A stretch of 64,000 bases of DNA from Larix kaempferi (GCA_027924585.1 BSBM01000825.1:3700001-3764000), one strand, 5' to 3'. Positions 1 to 12,361 are shown, numbered from the stretch's first letter. The notes: generated by a model from the letters alone, not told the origin. Made by a program: numbers and translations.

Positions 1-1434
1 AAGTCAAGGTCATGCCTTGACTAGAAACTTTTATTGTCACACTAGTTGTGGTTAAGGCTAAAGAGACATTTGTTGCTCAAAGTGTCTAGAAGGCCTAGAT
101 GGTTGTTAAATCATTCTTGAATTGGAAAGCTAAGGTTTCAAATTTGGCATGTATTTTAATGAACATTCTCTATGATGATTTCCTATTTACTTGCATGGAA
201 GCAAACCTTGACCAAGACTGCTTGGTTCTCAACCCCTCAATTTTTTCAAAGAGGAATTGATACAATCTAAGATTTATTTGATTCTTAGATTAAAGATTGA
301 ATACCCTGGCTTAAACTTAAGAAGCAATTCAAATTTTTCAACCCAAATACGATGGTCCTTTAGCAGGGGAAGGATCTTATTCCAAATTCCCTTTTTACGG
401 AGTTTTCTCTCTAACAATCAGTTTCGCATACACGTACACCTTGAGATCGTTCCTTTGCCTATCTATACCCTACAATTCCTCTTTGTAAAGTCTCTTGAAT
501 TCCTTTATCTTTGAAACCCTATCTTGCGGGTACACACTCAAATTGGCATCAAATCTTGATCTAGCTTCCGAATTCTCTTACCACGCTCTTGGACTACTTG
601 CATTTGTCTTTTCCAACACCTTGATAGGGACCTCTAATTGTTAGTTTGGCTCCAACCTTGCAAGCTCGTTATCTCATCCTAAGGCATCTCAAAAGGCTTA
701 GTCTTCTCATACCTTAGACGATTCAACCCTACAACCTCAAGGGAGGTTCTAGCATAGCTAGGGAAAAGGAGGTATCAAAGCCTTCTAAGGGAACTTGGGT
801 CTCCATTCATTACATATAGTTATATCATTACATGTGGTGAGGATTGTTTAGGAGGTGGAACACTCTCTTCGAGACCTGTCACAACTCTCATCTCCAATCC
901 AAGAAGCTTCAACACCTACAACAACACTCATTCAAGTGAGTTCTTTCCTTTATCCTCTATTTATTTCCAGCATTTAGATTAACTGGTTCACCAAACAAAA
1001 TTGGGAATTAGCCCTAGGTCACCTTACATTTCCTCTGTTAATTTGTTGTTAATTACTTGCTAAGTGAAGTACCCTAATAAACATACGGCCCTAGACAATT
1101 AATTAAGATTTAAACCTTAATTAATCTAGAGGCCTCTCTCCCCTCTTTTCTTCCTTCATTTTTCTACCCTACAATTTCTTGATTTTTCCTTAAACGCCAA
1201 TGGCAACTCTATCCTCCTTCCTTGTTATTAGTGTTTTCAATAGGGTGGTTGCCAATTCCTACATGTGGTAGCGTGAATCATCTCACTCATTACATTTTGG
1301 TGACTCCAATGGGGAGTTCCCATCAAACCTTCCTTCTTCTAAGCAAGGGATTTCTCCTCATAGCCCTCTTGCTTTGGATTTGGTTTATAATGGCCTCCAT
1401 TGACCCCACAACACCATGCCTCCCACGCTCTTGT
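1..1434 (+). mobile_element. Decayed Ty3/gypsy-type 5' region (LTR/leader remnant)
   Basis: No coding region is recognisable. Around 1294-1315 the text ttggtgactccaatgggga resembles the leader just downstream of the primer site in plant Tat-lineage Ty3/gypsy elements. Gypsy gag and protease remnants resume on the other side of Copia-1 at 14177, so this stretch is inferred to be the 5' part of the same disrupted element. Short ORFs here have no family resemblance and were not called. Confidence 0.4.
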
Positions 1435-1694
1435 TGAATTAATGTAACTTCGAAGAATATTCTACTTGTATTTTATTATTGTAACTCCGTCGGGGATGTT
1501 TTACCTCCGTTCGAAGATGTCATTATTATATTTGGTCATGTAAAAGTCATGAGGTTAAACCTCCATTGTAAGTCGGGTCGTTAGTAGCCAGAAGAATGTA
1601 ATATAATATTATTTGAGTCTTTCTAGGAGAGGTCGGCCCAGTCAGTTAAAGTGAGGCCGACCTAGTTAGGTTATTTGTCAAGTGAAAAGTAAAG

Positions 1695-1702
1695 TATAAA
1701 TA
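1695..1702 (+). promoter_or_regulatory. TATA box of the Copia-1 5' LTR
   Basis: TATAAATA, conserved at 13833-13840 in the 3' LTR. It is the likely core promoter for the genomic RNA of the element; upstream is U3 and the transcript start should lie about 30 bases downstream. Confidence 0.65.
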
Positions 1703-1999
1703 GAGATTGACTTCTTCTCATTTGTACCATTCACTCATTCATGCATTGCGCATTAGAGGAGAGAGAGAAGTCTGTGAAGGAGGAGGATTGGCTTGGCTCT
1801 AGAGTTTGGGTTTGTCTCTCTTATTTGTGAGACCTATTTTTGGGCATTGTACTTTGGTAATCTATATTGAGGAAGTTCTTGTTGGGTTTTCTTCCCCTTG
1901 AGGGTTTCCTAGGATATATTGTTGTGTACCTTGTGATTGTGTATCTTTCAGAAATCCTTGTTATACTGCTATTGTGAAAATGTATTAAATGCTCATGAA

Positions 2000-2153
2000 G
2001 TTAGAATTTAGCCTTTAATAGCATATAATCTTAACAGCCCTTACCCAATCTATGCTCCAAACTTTCTATTCAATATCATGAGATGTCGATGTGCAAGTAT
2101 CCACATCAAGCCAATAGTTAGAATTTAGTCTTTAGTAGCATATAATCTTAACA
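2000..2153 (+). repeat. 37-bp LTR tail repeated with 117-bp spacing
   Basis: The 37-base unit beginning gttagaattta and ending cttaaca is at 2000-2036 and again at 2117-2153. The bases between (2037-2116) match 14177-14256 downstream of the 3' LTR. This leaves two LTR ends in the 5' LTR and one in the 3' LTR. Confidence 0.85.
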
Positions 2154-2165
2154 TGGTATCAGAGC
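2154..2165 (+). other. Primer binding site (initiator Met tRNA type)
   Basis: TGGTATCAGAGC lies immediately after the LTR. It is complementary to the 3' end of plant initiator methionine tRNA, the usual primer for minus-strand synthesis in Ty1/copia elements. This fixes the 5' LTR end at 2153. Confidence 0.9.
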
Positions 2166-2194
2166 TTTGCCTGAAAAGAGCAACTTTCATAGGG

Positions 2195-2198
<4 letters not shown>

Positions 2199-2229
<31 letters not shown>
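2199..2229 (+). repeat. (TC)n microsatellite in the Copia-1 leader
   Basis: About 15 TC dinucleotides between the primer site and the gag start. Confidence 0.9.
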
Positions 2230-2230
<1 letters not shown>

Positions 2231-2583
2231 AGCATAAAAATTAGGGTTTCTTACTAAAGTGGAATTTTTTAGTGCAAGTGGCATAGGCAAGTGCGCCCCT
2301 CCTAGGCGCATCTATTGGCACCAAGATCGAAATTTTTCAGTGGGTGAATCTTCCAAAAATTCAAACCCTACTTTGAATTTGGACCAGAAAAACCAGAAAA
2401 CTAGAGAAAGCCAGAAACTGCAGACCAGAATTTCGCAAGTCAAATTTCAAGGGTGAAATTTTGGAATCTTCAGAAACCAAGTGTATTAGCATACTCGACT
2501 CAGTCAAGCGCATCTTTTGGTGAGTTCAGTTTTTACTTTTGAGAAATTTTAATTTTTGGTTATTCTCTGCTCTCAGGGATAAG

Positions 2584-3060
2584 ATGGCCCCAAGCACTAA
2601 GCTTGATGACAAGTTGGAAGGCATAGAGAACTTCCGTGCTTGGAAGTATAGGATTGGACTCATTCTAGAAGAGAATGATCTTTCAAAGTTTGTTAAAGAA
2701 GTTGTACCAGAACCCGAAGAAGTTGAAGCCAAGGAAAAGCATAAGAAGGACATGATTAAAGCCAAGAGGATCATAGCAGACTCCATCAAGGATCACTTGA
2801 TTCCTCAAGTGTCCTCCAAGAAAACACCTAAGGAAATGTTTGATGCCCTATCAAGGATGTATGAAGGAAAGAACATCAATCGAAAGATGAATTTGAGAAC
2901 CCAACTCAAAAGCACGAAGATGAATCAAGGTGAATCTATCCAAGATTACTTTACTAGGGTTTCTCAATTCAAAGAACAACTAGAAGCAATTGGAGACAAG
3001 CTTGACGAAGATGAATTAGTGATGACCGCTCTCAATGGTCTCTCGGACATCCATTGTTTT
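2584..3060 (+). pseudogene. Copia-1 gag, N-terminal part (UBN2-type), truncated
   Basis: Gag forms the capsid of the virus-like particle. From ATG 2584 (MAPSTKLDDKLEG) about 157 codons read as a typical plant copia gag. They include the FRAWKYRIGLILEE region, the IKDHLIPQVSS segment and the ENDLSKFV and ALSRMYEG motifs of the UBN2/DUF4219 group. The frame is open upstream to 2539, but the internal Met is the usual family start. The protein breaks off after LNGLSDIH at about 3057, where copia gag would continue towards its CCHC zinc knuckle. An A/T-rich run and a Ty3/gypsy gag follow instead. The knuckle and the downstream protease are absent, so it cannot support particle formation alone. Confidence 0.88.
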
Positions 3061-3097
3061 TTTGTAAAAAAAATATAATATATGTTGACCTGACATA

Positions 3098-4987
3098 ATG
3101 GGTGAATATTTCAGTCCCCTTAACATTACTAAGATAGCAAGTCAACCACATGATCTACCAAACAAAGCTATAGATAAACTGCCCATCTTCACTGGCATTG
3201 ATGCCATCACTGCAGCTCATCATCTGAAAAGCTTCTCCAAATGTCTTAGTGGCTGGGTCAAGGATACAGCAAATAAACATGAAGATGTCTACATGAAACT
3301 TTTTTCCCTATCCTTGGAAGGAGATGCTGGTGATTGGTTCATCAACTTACCTGATAACTCCTTTGCAACTTTTGCAACTTTCAAAGCTGCTTTCACCAAC
3401 AAGTTTGGAGAAAAGATAGAGCCACGTCATCAACTAGCTGCCTTAAACAATATCAAAAGAAGCGAAAATGAAACTGTGGATGAGTTTAACAAGAAGTTCA
3501 TGGACTTAATAAACAATATGCATATAGACTTCAAGCCTACAACATAGTCCATTTTGGTTTATTACATTGAGGCACTAAGTGGTGAAATGCAATATCAGCT
3601 TAGAGACAAAGAGCCCACCACCCTTTTGATGGCCCAGGATATGGCTGTTAAAATTGACAGAAACATGCAGGCATCTGGCAAGACCAACATCCCTGGCTAT
3701 TCAAGGTCCTTGACTCCCATGAAGCAAACTGAAACTAAGGAAAAGGCTTCCTTTTCCCAACAGGATATTCATGATAGAAAGATGTTAGAGATGATAGAAA
3801 ATATGGTATTCATGATAGAAAGATGTTAGAGATGATAGAAAATATGGAAATGAAGTATCTTTCTCAATTAAAGGAAATGCAGAATCGAGTCATAGCCATG
3901 GAAAGAGCTCAGACCCAACCCATTCAGAGAAATTACCCTCCAAAAACAAATTGGCCAAGGAAGGGTCCTAACCATGATGAGAGACCTCCTAGCCAGTTAG
4001 AAGCTGCTAACATGGTTGAGAACTATACACCCTTTTGTAGGGCATGTAAATATTTCCATGAGGAATCCACTTGTTACTTTGCGTGTTATATTCAGAAACG
4101 TGGGTTTCCGGAGGGTAGCAGTAGTGAGCAGGTTTCAAGCGAGCCTAATTTTGTCAATATGGTAGGTGATATTCATGCCATTCCCAAAGAGAGTTGGAAC
4201 CAGATTAGGCAGCCTATTAAAGAAAATATGACTTCTTCCCATCAGATTCATAATAACCCTATTGAGGAGCTTCATAAAGATCCATTCGTTGAAAATATTA
4301 TTGAGGACCCTCCTCATGCCACCATAACAAAATACATTGAAGATTGGGAGTTTTTTCAAGACTATTTCAGTAATGATGAGCACATGTGTACTCATGATCC
4401 GCCTCCAGAAGTAACCATTACAGAAGCCCATATTGAAATTAATGAAGAGGTTTGCAATAATGATGGTTTGGAAGGTTTTCTTCCTTATGACCTTTTTTCT
4501 GAAGAGGAGGATTGTGAGCATGAAGAGGACAGACATAGCCTGGAGCATGATACAAGTAACAAAGAATCCCTCATAACTGACATAGATATTGATTATGATA
4601 AATGGACATTTATAGAGAGCCCCATCTATGCCATGTCTAAAGAGTCGCTTGATGACTTTATTGAAAAACCCATCTACAAGGTGTTCAAAGAAGGAGGCAT
4701 GGAATTTGAGACCCTGGAATTTTTGCACATGGAAGAACAGCATGCTATTCGTTCATGAGCAGTCAGAACCATGCACGAGTATCAGAAATGAAGACTTGGA
4801 GAAACAATGCGGTGGAGAGCAAGATTGGGTAAAATTGATTAAAGATACATATCAGCCATTGTCTTCACATTCACATGCTCCTTATGATTTGGAGCAGTTT
4901 GAGGCTTGTGCTTATACAAGAAGTTATCATCAGAAAAGCTCGTCAAATCAACATGGTGAAGCGGTTAACCTGTATCACCATTCATAA
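3098..4987 (+). pseudogene. Ty3/gypsy-type gag (Retrotrans_gag), decayed
   Basis: From ATG 3098 the protein has the Retrotrans_gag core: LPIFTGIDAITAAHH, then LFSLSLEGDAGDWFINLP, then FKAAFTNKFG and the ENETVDEFNKKF segment, the usual plant Ty3/gypsy capsid signature. A TAG at 3545 interrupts the frame and reading continues in the same frame at 3554. A 41-bp tandem duplication (3766 versus 3807) then shifts the frame, and an open run continues 3823-4758. That run holds a cysteine-rich patch (FCRACKYFHEESTCYFAC), perhaps a degenerate zinc knuckle, and a long acidic tail. Another frame stays open to 4987. No protease, RT or integrase follows, so the source may have been a gag-only non-autonomous element, or pol was lost. 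Confidence 0.8.
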
Positions 4988-7900
4988 AATTTTATTAGTC
5001 CTATCCAGTCATGGATAAAAGAAGCCTACAGGAGGACTTGCCAGTTTGGGAATCAGCTCAATAACATTTTCTCTTATGATCTCCCATCCAGCCCTCCCAT
5101 CCAGAAATCTCATGCAGGTTTGCAATTTTTTAATAAATTTTCCTTGCTTTAGAAGGTAACCAAACGCAAAGTCAGAAGCCTTACAATTGATGAAATTTTA
5201 AAATGGTTACATTGGATTTTTCATTTTACTTAGCAGTTTTAATTATATTATGCTTAGAGTAGGAAAAATAAGCTCCTCAAAGTGAGCCTTTACTTTCTAC
5301 ATTTCATTTTCAGTATTTTCCTTTATGTACTTAGAAGTTTTTTTTGGTTTTATTCTTTCAAATAAAACGCAACTTGTGGTTCATTGGCTTTTTTATATAA
5401 AACTTGTGCTACTGAAGGTTTTTTGTCAAGTTGAGATGTTTTTACAGGTTATATAAAACTAAAGATTCTGGTGTTCTCGTATCCTCTCCTTGCCTAAAGG
5501 CCAGATCGAGCACACGTCCCGCAGTTGGAGCCGAATGTTTCCAACTATTTTGTACAATAGTTGAATTTCTTGTGAGCCGCCAGTTTCATGAACATGTTCA
5601 ATGTTCATCATCAGTGTTCAGAAGTCTTTTTGCAGGGCCTTTTTGCCCCTTTTGTAATAAATGCATGTTCATACCCCCTTGGGGAAATTATAAAAAGTTG
5701 GTCTAAGCATGGTCCTTTTATAAAAGACTTGGCTTACCTTAGGTTTGGCTATCAGGTGAATACTCTAGAGTGCTTTTTCCTTAGGAATTATGCGCTACTC
5801 TTCAGTGGCATATAATTCCTAAGTTTTTCACTCATACCTCCAAAGCTGGAGTATTCTCATGGTGGTCGAACCTAAGGAGGTTATTAAAGTCTTCGTGTCT
5901 AGGATTTTTTACATGCTAGCCATCTCGATTGAGTCATATGAACATGCACTAGGTCCCCTAGGAGTTTCGTTTCATTCCGAAGAAAATAATTTTTTCCGTA
6001 ATTTAGACCATTTTTTTTAATGATTTAAATGGAAAATTTTGAAATGTGATAAAAGCTTCATCTGGAGGTGGATTTTTGCGTGGGGAGGCTCGTTTTGACG
6101 CTTAGAGCGTCCTCTTTATCCTAGTACCCACTTTCTTCAAGTTCCAGGCGACTACATCGCCTCTAGGAGCAGTTTCTACTAAAGAAGCATCAAATTGGCA
6201 CTTAATTGCTAAAAAAGAGCAAATTGCACAAAATACAAAAAGTAAAAAAGTAAAAAAATGACTAAATAAAGATTGGAAAGGGGTGGCATGTGGTTTCATA
6301 AAGTGTACGATCACATAAAAGGATTAAAGGCACATGCCAAATTCAAACTTTGGATAAGTGATTAAATATTTCATTAAAGAGTGCCCCCTCCTCACGTGGG
6401 CAACTTCACCACGCACATGAGGATCCATTTGAGTGGGCGAAGGTTCCATGTTGGATTAATAAATCACATGCCAATTAAAGTTTGGATGAGCGAATGGATT
6501 ATTTAAAAATGGGTGAGTGTGGGCCTCCCTCATGTGGGCACCTTCACGCATTTGGCCACACGAATTGCTTGGGCGAATAGTCAAATGTGGTGGGCGTTGG
6601 TTCCAATGGGAGAGGGGCGCCCCTCTCATGAGGTGACAGCCACCTCATCCCCCACCAACTCCACCTACCAACATCACACTCCAAGCTTTCATCATCACGC
6701 CTACCTCAATCGCCAAGCTTCCAGCCGTTAACTCTCGCCCTCCTCTCTTGTGCATTAGACCTGCCTGTTGTAAAATCCATAAAAGCAAGGCTCTTGATCC
6801 ATGTTTGGGGTGGATTGCAGGAGACCTCTGCTGAGAATTGTAATGCTATTTTGCTTATATGTTTTTGGAATAAAAGTTGAAGACTTTGGAGGTCCATGGG
6901 TACAAGGTTTCAAATGGTGAATGCATGTTTAAATTATTGAGGTGATATCCTTCTAGTCTTTCCTCTTCTTATGCAAGTTTATAGATCTGCAAATCTAGCC
7001 TAGAAGATTATTATTCTAGTCCATAGAGCAAACATTTGTAGGCTTCAAGTTGTTTGTTTATGTTAAATTTTCCACGATTTGAAAGTAACAGGCTGTAGTT
7101 AGATATACGAATGTTCTTTTAATCTTTGTTTATGTAGCATACTAGATTTGATCTATTTTGCTTTGAAGTTTTGTGGATTGGCAGGATCACCAGGTTTGAA
7201 GGCGAGCTTGGGCTCAGTTGTGTCTTCTTCATCTTCAACAAAAATTTTGGATCTAGTCTCCTTGTGTTTGCAGGATTTCCAACTTCTTTTTCTCTTGCAT
7301 CAAAACTGAGCTAAAGGGCTCCTTCCTTCACCTCTCAAATCAAATTATCAAACTCCTTTCCCTTTTTGTTGTTACAAAAGCGAATTGCTCTACTTCAAAG
7401 GTTTAATTATTTCATACATTTCACTCTTCCTTAAGTAGTTCAAGGTTTAAAGAGCTTTTCATCTTTTGTGATCTACTTAGCATCTAGATCTTATTTTAAA
7501 GCTTTACCTTTCTAGATCTAGTTTGTATTATTTTGTTTATACACTAACAAATACTAATAATTAATTAGTCTTTGTTCAAAGCTCTTATCTACAAGAAAGC
7601 AAGAAGGCAAAGCAAAAAGCCCGAAGGCTAAAGCAAAAGCAAGAAGAGCAAAGCAAAGCAAAAGGGCGCAAAAAACTTCTATCTTCCCCCTTCTTCATCC
7701 CCTTTCTATTCCTTGTGCCCTCAAAAAGAAGATTAACACCATCACATTGTAAAAGAATAATAAAAGAGCAAGTGGGATAAAAGTTCCCACACCCTACTTC
7801 CCCCATTTGTGGGAAGCTTGTATCGTCCCTTGTCTTTTTTTTGCATTTGTATTTGCTTTATACCTGCAAGTAGTTTAGATCTTATTGTTAGATTAGTTTT

Positions 7901-8194
7901 CATTTTGATAAATTGTTAGTTCTTAGAAGTTGATAGCTTGGTTTGTCTTTTTCAAGTTTTAGCTTAGTTTCTATTTCTTCTAACTTTGTTAAAAAGAACA
8001 TAAAGTCTCCTGAATCTCACTAAAAAGTGGATCAAGAGCACTCTTTGTCGAAGAGGTTGTATTGTTTTTCTTAGATTAGATTTCCTGCTTTGATATAAAA
8101 CTGCTAAAAAAGAACCAAAATCTCTTGAATCTCACCGAAAGATGGATAAAGAGTGCTCTCTGTCGGAGAGTTTTATGCATTTAGTTGTTTAATC
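4988..8194 (+). mobile_element. Long LTR-like sequence of the gypsy segment, left part
   Basis: Non-coding. Parts of 5600-6100 run parallel to the beginning of insertion A (25500-25860): tttttcactca before a cctccaaag phrase, then catgctag and similar. The downstream end (about 10310-10480) resembles the end of A. It is therefore inferred to be a diverged relative of the A/B LTR family. Its start is not determined. Apparent ORFs at 5431, 5588, 6513 and 7585 show no family resemblance. Confidence 0.45.
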
Positions 8195-9446
8195 CAACGT
8201 TGAAAAAGTCAGACTCGGCAAAAAGTCGGCAAGGGTCCCGAAAACAATTTCTCGGCAACATCGGCGAAAAAATCGGAAAAAGTCAGCAAACATTAAAAAA
8301 TACAAAATACATTCATTTTTTTCAGAATTTTAAACATATAAAGCAACAATAACATCAAATAAACACATTGGAACATAAATATGTAGAAAGCACTAATATA
8401 TAGATGTAGTGGATGCAAATAACTTGGAGTGGTTTGATTTCAATGACTCAGACTGTTAAAAAATACATAAAATTTTACAATTTTAATGAAAAAAATATAT
8501 ATTAAAGATTCCAAGCTATGATTCCAAACCATTAGAGACAAAATATTATCAAAATGGCACCAAGCGCAATACATATCTAAATCAAAATTGAAAAAACATA
8601 ATCATCAAAATCATTGTCTATGTCGAGATCATATTCATCAATAGCACCATGTTCCCCCACCTCTAGGCTCTAGACTTTGCCTCTGCTTCCAATCTCGAAG
8701 TTGATCCTCCGAGGACATCAATTAACACCCTACAATTTTGTTCAAACTTCCTAATCCAAGCGTTAAAATAAGGTAGAAAGAGCTTCCCATGCTTAATAAG
8801 TGATTTTGCTTGACTGAAGGGTACATTTTTTTATTAAGGTCATGACAGTGGAATTCAAACAACTTTAACAATCAGGCATCGACACCACCAACATCAAGGT
8901 ACATAGAGAGTTTGATGTACTTCATTAAATTCCAATCCCTTACCCACATACATGATAGAATCCACTAGAAACGTTGGAATCCTGAAATCCTGAAAACCAT
9001 TAAGTCTGTTGAATTCTAAATGGGATCTAAAATCCTACTTTTTGCATATGAAGTCTGATGAGGTTGGAACCACTCTCAAACATCCTGAAACAATTAATGG
9101 TAATGTTACAAATTTAAGTAAAAGGATGGAAAATGAAAGATAAAGAGAATGTCACTTTTACTTTAATTTTAACATTACCATTTAGTACTGTTGACATCAA
9201 TGTTACATGTACAAAACTCATCAAATTTATAAAAAAAAAACCCGAGTTTTTAAAACTCTGAAAAAGCCTGGGCGATTTTTTCCTTCAACTCGCGATTTTT
9301 TCGAAAAAATCGTCGATTTTTTGAAAAAGTCGAAAATCGCCGATTTTTTTAAAAATCGCGATTTTTAAGCACCGATTTTTCGACAGGGCCTTCACCTCGC
9401 GACTTTTACAAAAAATCGCGATTTTTCGGCGATTTTTTCAAGTATG
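8195..9446 (+). mobile_element. hAT-like element, copy 1
   Basis: Flanked by a perfect 8-bp direct repeat GTTTAATC (8187-8194 and 9447-9454), the target-duplication size of hAT transposons. Terminal inverted repeats are CAACGTTGAAAAAGTC at the left and, on the other strand, CATACTTGAAAAAATC at the right. Both subterminal zones (8195-8290 and 9235-9446) are packed with short CG-containing words, aaaagtcggc on the left and aaaatcgcgattttt on the right. The core (about 8620-9180) is shared with copies 2 and 3. No open transposase frame remains, so it is non-autonomous. Confidence 0.85.
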
Positions 9447-10479
9447 GTTTAATCTCATTTCATTTTTAGCATTTTTATCTTTTCATAAGTCTCTTGAATC
9501 TCGCCATAAGGCGGATCAAGAGCGCTCTCTATCAGAGAGTCTATGGTTCTTGTTCAAACTCACTTAATAAAATTGGAATATTTATTTACTACACTGCGTA
9601 TGCTCTACCCACTTGTGGGATACTTAGAAACAATGTAAACTGATCAATTCCTCGCATTTAACTCCACTTCAACCATAATAAAACACTCTCCCATACAACC
9701 AACGAAAATCCAGCGTTGATCGCTAATAGTCGAAAGTGGGCAAATTCTGCCTGGGGACGTGGGAACCCCTGGACCGAGACCTTAAGGGCACCAGTTAGGC
9801 TACATCCTTGTTGGTGTAGTGTTGAACACCACTCTAGAGACTTCGGCCGGCCCACATGTCCTTGTACAGAGCCACTTAGACTATTATCTAGACATATTTC
9901 CAATACCGCAAGGTATATCTTGGAGATCCCCTTCCCATTAAGTATCAACTTCACCCCTAAAACTTACAATAAAATTTACCAAGAGCATTTGCAAAATATT
10001 CTCAAGCACACCCAAGACATGTTTTTAGCATCCCAAGCACTACATTGACTCCATTTGGCACTGGTCATTCAATTCAGTATTTTATTTGCTTATTATCTAT
10101 CTAGAGTATTGCTTTATCTGCTTTAATTATATCATGTTGTGGATGCTTTGCTTATAAGTTATCAATGGTTGTGCATCTTCTAAATCTTATTTTGCAAATA
10201 CATGCTTGGATTTTAATTTATTATTGTAAATCGCCAAAAAAATCCTAAAAAACACCCATCCTCATCATATATACAAAAAACACTTTAAAACACAAGAGCC
10301 TTAGTAACTCTTTATAGGGTCTTACCCCCCTTGGCTTCGTTAGGAGTTTGCCTAAATGGAGGAGTCGGGATTAGGTGACAGCACCTGACTCTTTGCTTGC
10401 CCCCAAGGCCAGACTTTTCCCCCTTGGGAAACAACTTTCGAAAGATTTATGTTGTTAGTGTGCACATCGGCAGGCAACA
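9447..10479 (+). mobile_element. Gypsy LTR-like sequence, right part
   Basis: Continues the LTR-like sequence after hAT copy 1. Bases 10325-10380 (cctaaatggaggag, then ttaggtgacag) parallel 28665-28695 at the end of insertion A, and the segment ends ggcaaca like A. No gene is supported; the ORFs at 9716 and 9658 are chance frames. Confidence 0.5.
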
Positions 10480-10937
10480 GGATGAATGTTGTGTTATTGG
10501 CTAAGATAGCATTATGACAATGTGACTTATGTTTTTATGCATATATTTTGGAAACTATGAAATGTTTCTAACCATGCTACTGAATTTAACTTGTAGGAAG
10601 TATCGTACACGATCACCTACAAATGAAGAATGATGAGACTTGTTCCGTAGAACAAGTGACAATGGTTCAAATATAACAAGACTAATGAAATCAAGCAGAG
10701 GAAGTCGACTATGACGAGATGGTGTAATCGAAGTAGAAGAAGATATCGAGCAACCTCTAGGACTCAGAGAACCACATGTATGCATATTGAAGAAGTCACC
10801 ATGGATAAAATGATGAGATCAAGGATCACCTAGAGTGATGAGACATCAACCTTTTCTACAAGGTTGAAGATGAGAAGCTCATACATGGGTGCAAAGAGAA
10901 CTTGCAACAGAGTTCAAGATCTTGGTGTCTAGTGACT
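10480..10937 (+). other. Decayed junction between gypsy segment and copia RT
   Basis: About 460 bases with no recognisable domain. It may be the linker normally found between copia integrase and RT, now too diverged to read. Reading frames are broken throughout. Confidence 0.35.
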
Positions 10938-12361
10938 TAGAAAGATGAAATAAATGGATATACAAGACAAAACATGTAGCGGATAGAAGTATTGAAAAAT
11001 ACAAAGCTAGATTTGTGGCTCGTGGATTCTCTCAAAAGGAAGGAATCGATTATGAAGAGACATTTGCTCCTGTAGCAAGGTACACTTCCATTAGAACCAT
11101 CATGGCATTTGCAGCCACGATGAAGTGGAAGTTACACTAGATGGATGTGAAAACAGCTTTCCTGAATGGTGCCATTGAAGAAGAAGTGTACATAGAACAG
11201 CCACAAGGATTTGAAGTTGAAAACATAGAGACGCATGTCTGCAAACTGAAGAAGGCTTTGTATGGATTAAAGCAAGCTCCAAGAGCTTGGTATGGAAGAA
11301 TTGATAGTTTTCTGACGAGCTTGGGCTTTACCAAGAGTAAAGTTGATCCTAACCTTTACTTCAAGGTTATGGATGATGAACCTCTCATATTATTGCTATA
11401 TGTGGATGACTTATTCCTGACAAGAAATGAGAAGCAAATTTTAGAGTGCAAGAAGAAGCTCGCTACAGAATTCGAGATGAAAGACCTTGGCTTGATGCAT
11501 TATTTTTCTAGCTCTCGAAGTATGGCAGAGCCCAGAAGGAATCTTCCTTGACCAAGGGAAGTATGCAGTAGAAATCTTGAAAAGATTTGATATGTTGGAG
11601 TGTAAAGCCATGGCCACACCCATGGATACAAATTTGAAGTTGTTATCTAATGCTTTGTCAGAATTGGTGGATATGACACTATAAAGGCAGATTATTGGGT
11701 CATTGATGTATCTGACAAATACCAGGCCAGATATATGCTTTGTTGTGAACACCTTAAGTCAGTATCTGTTTGAGCCCAGACGTGTTCACCTTGTAGCTGC
11801 AAAGCATGTGATGAGGTACCTAAAAGGTACAATAGACTATGGTCTCAGTTATACTAGAGATCATGACTTCAGACTGTTTGGTTACACAGATTCAGATTGG
11901 GCAGGAAGTGTCTCAGACAGAAAGAGCACTTCAGGCGGATGTTACAGTCTGGGGTCAGCCATGATCTCATGGCTAAGCAGGAAGCAGTCCAGTGTTTCTC
12001 TCAGCACTGCAGAAGCATAATATATTGTAGCCTATTCTGCCAATTGTGAAGCCATATGGCTTCGGAAGTTGTTATCAGGTCTATTTGATCTGGAGTTAGA
12101 TACCACAGTGATTCTATGTGACAACCAGAGTTGTATAAAGATGACGGAGAACCCTGTGTTCCATGATAAGTCGAAGCACATAGAAATGCGGTATTTCTAC
12201 ATTCATGATATGGTGCAGAAGGGAGCTATAAAGCTCCAATATGTGAGCACTGATGAGCAGGTTGCATATGTGTTGACTAAGCCTCTGTCTCGTGTGAAGT
12301 TTGAGCACTTCCATGACAAGCTTGGTGTAGTCTGTAAGGACTTCCCTCGAAAGGGGGAGTA
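10938..12361 (+). pseudogene. Copia-1 reverse transcriptase and RNase H
   Basis: This is the C-terminal part of the copia polyprotein, which makes DNA from the element RNA. From about 10950 the protein shows KYKARFVARGFSQKEG and the [17 protein letters not shown] block with the first catalytic Asp. [14 protein letters not shown] follows, then [10 protein letters not shown] with the paired catalytic Asp residues at about 11400. A TAG interrupts at 11139 and the frame breaks near 11520-11700. RNase H follows: GYTDSDWAGSVSDRKSTSG, then a TAA at 12018, CDNQSCIKM, the KHIEMRYF segment and VLTKPLSR at the end. Translation ends at 12361 in the PPT-like aagggggagtag. Active-site residues survive but the reading frame does not. 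Confidence 0.93.
12350..12361 (+). other. PPT-like tract at the end of the pol frame
   Basis: aaagggggagta directly overlaps the RNase H stop, and the next bases are TGTTGATG, the LTR start of Copia-2. It looks like an older or alternative polypurine tract, 1.2 kb upstream of the one that now precedes the 3' LTR. Confidence 0.6.

Larger units (their letters stand above)
1435..2153 (+). repeat. Copia-1 5' LTR (with internal partial duplication)
   Basis: It starts TGAATTAATG and ends TTAACA just before the primer site at 2154. It matches 13573-14258 almost throughout. It is longer than the simple LTR because 2000-2036 recurs at 2117-2153, with an 80-base spacer between. That spacer is the same sequence that follows the 3' LTR at 14177 (see findings). 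Confidence 0.9.
3061..10479 (+). mobile_element. Ty3/gypsy-derived segment replacing the centre of Copia-1
   Basis: Begins within copia gag and ends near a TG...CA style LTR terminus (ggcaggcaaca, 10469-10479) shortly before copia RT resumes. It consists of a gypsy gag (3098-4987) followed directly by long LTR-like sequence, with no pol genes. No 5' gypsy LTR is seen at 3061. A clean insertion would leave the copia protease and integrase in place, but they are gone. Illegitimate recombination or an insertion plus deletion is therefore more likely than simple transposition. Confidence 0.65.

Noticed and set aside
3081-3092. TGTTGACC at 3081 as the start of a gypsy 5' LTR
   Set aside because: It resembles the start of insertion A for eight bases only, and the gag ATG follows within 20 bases.
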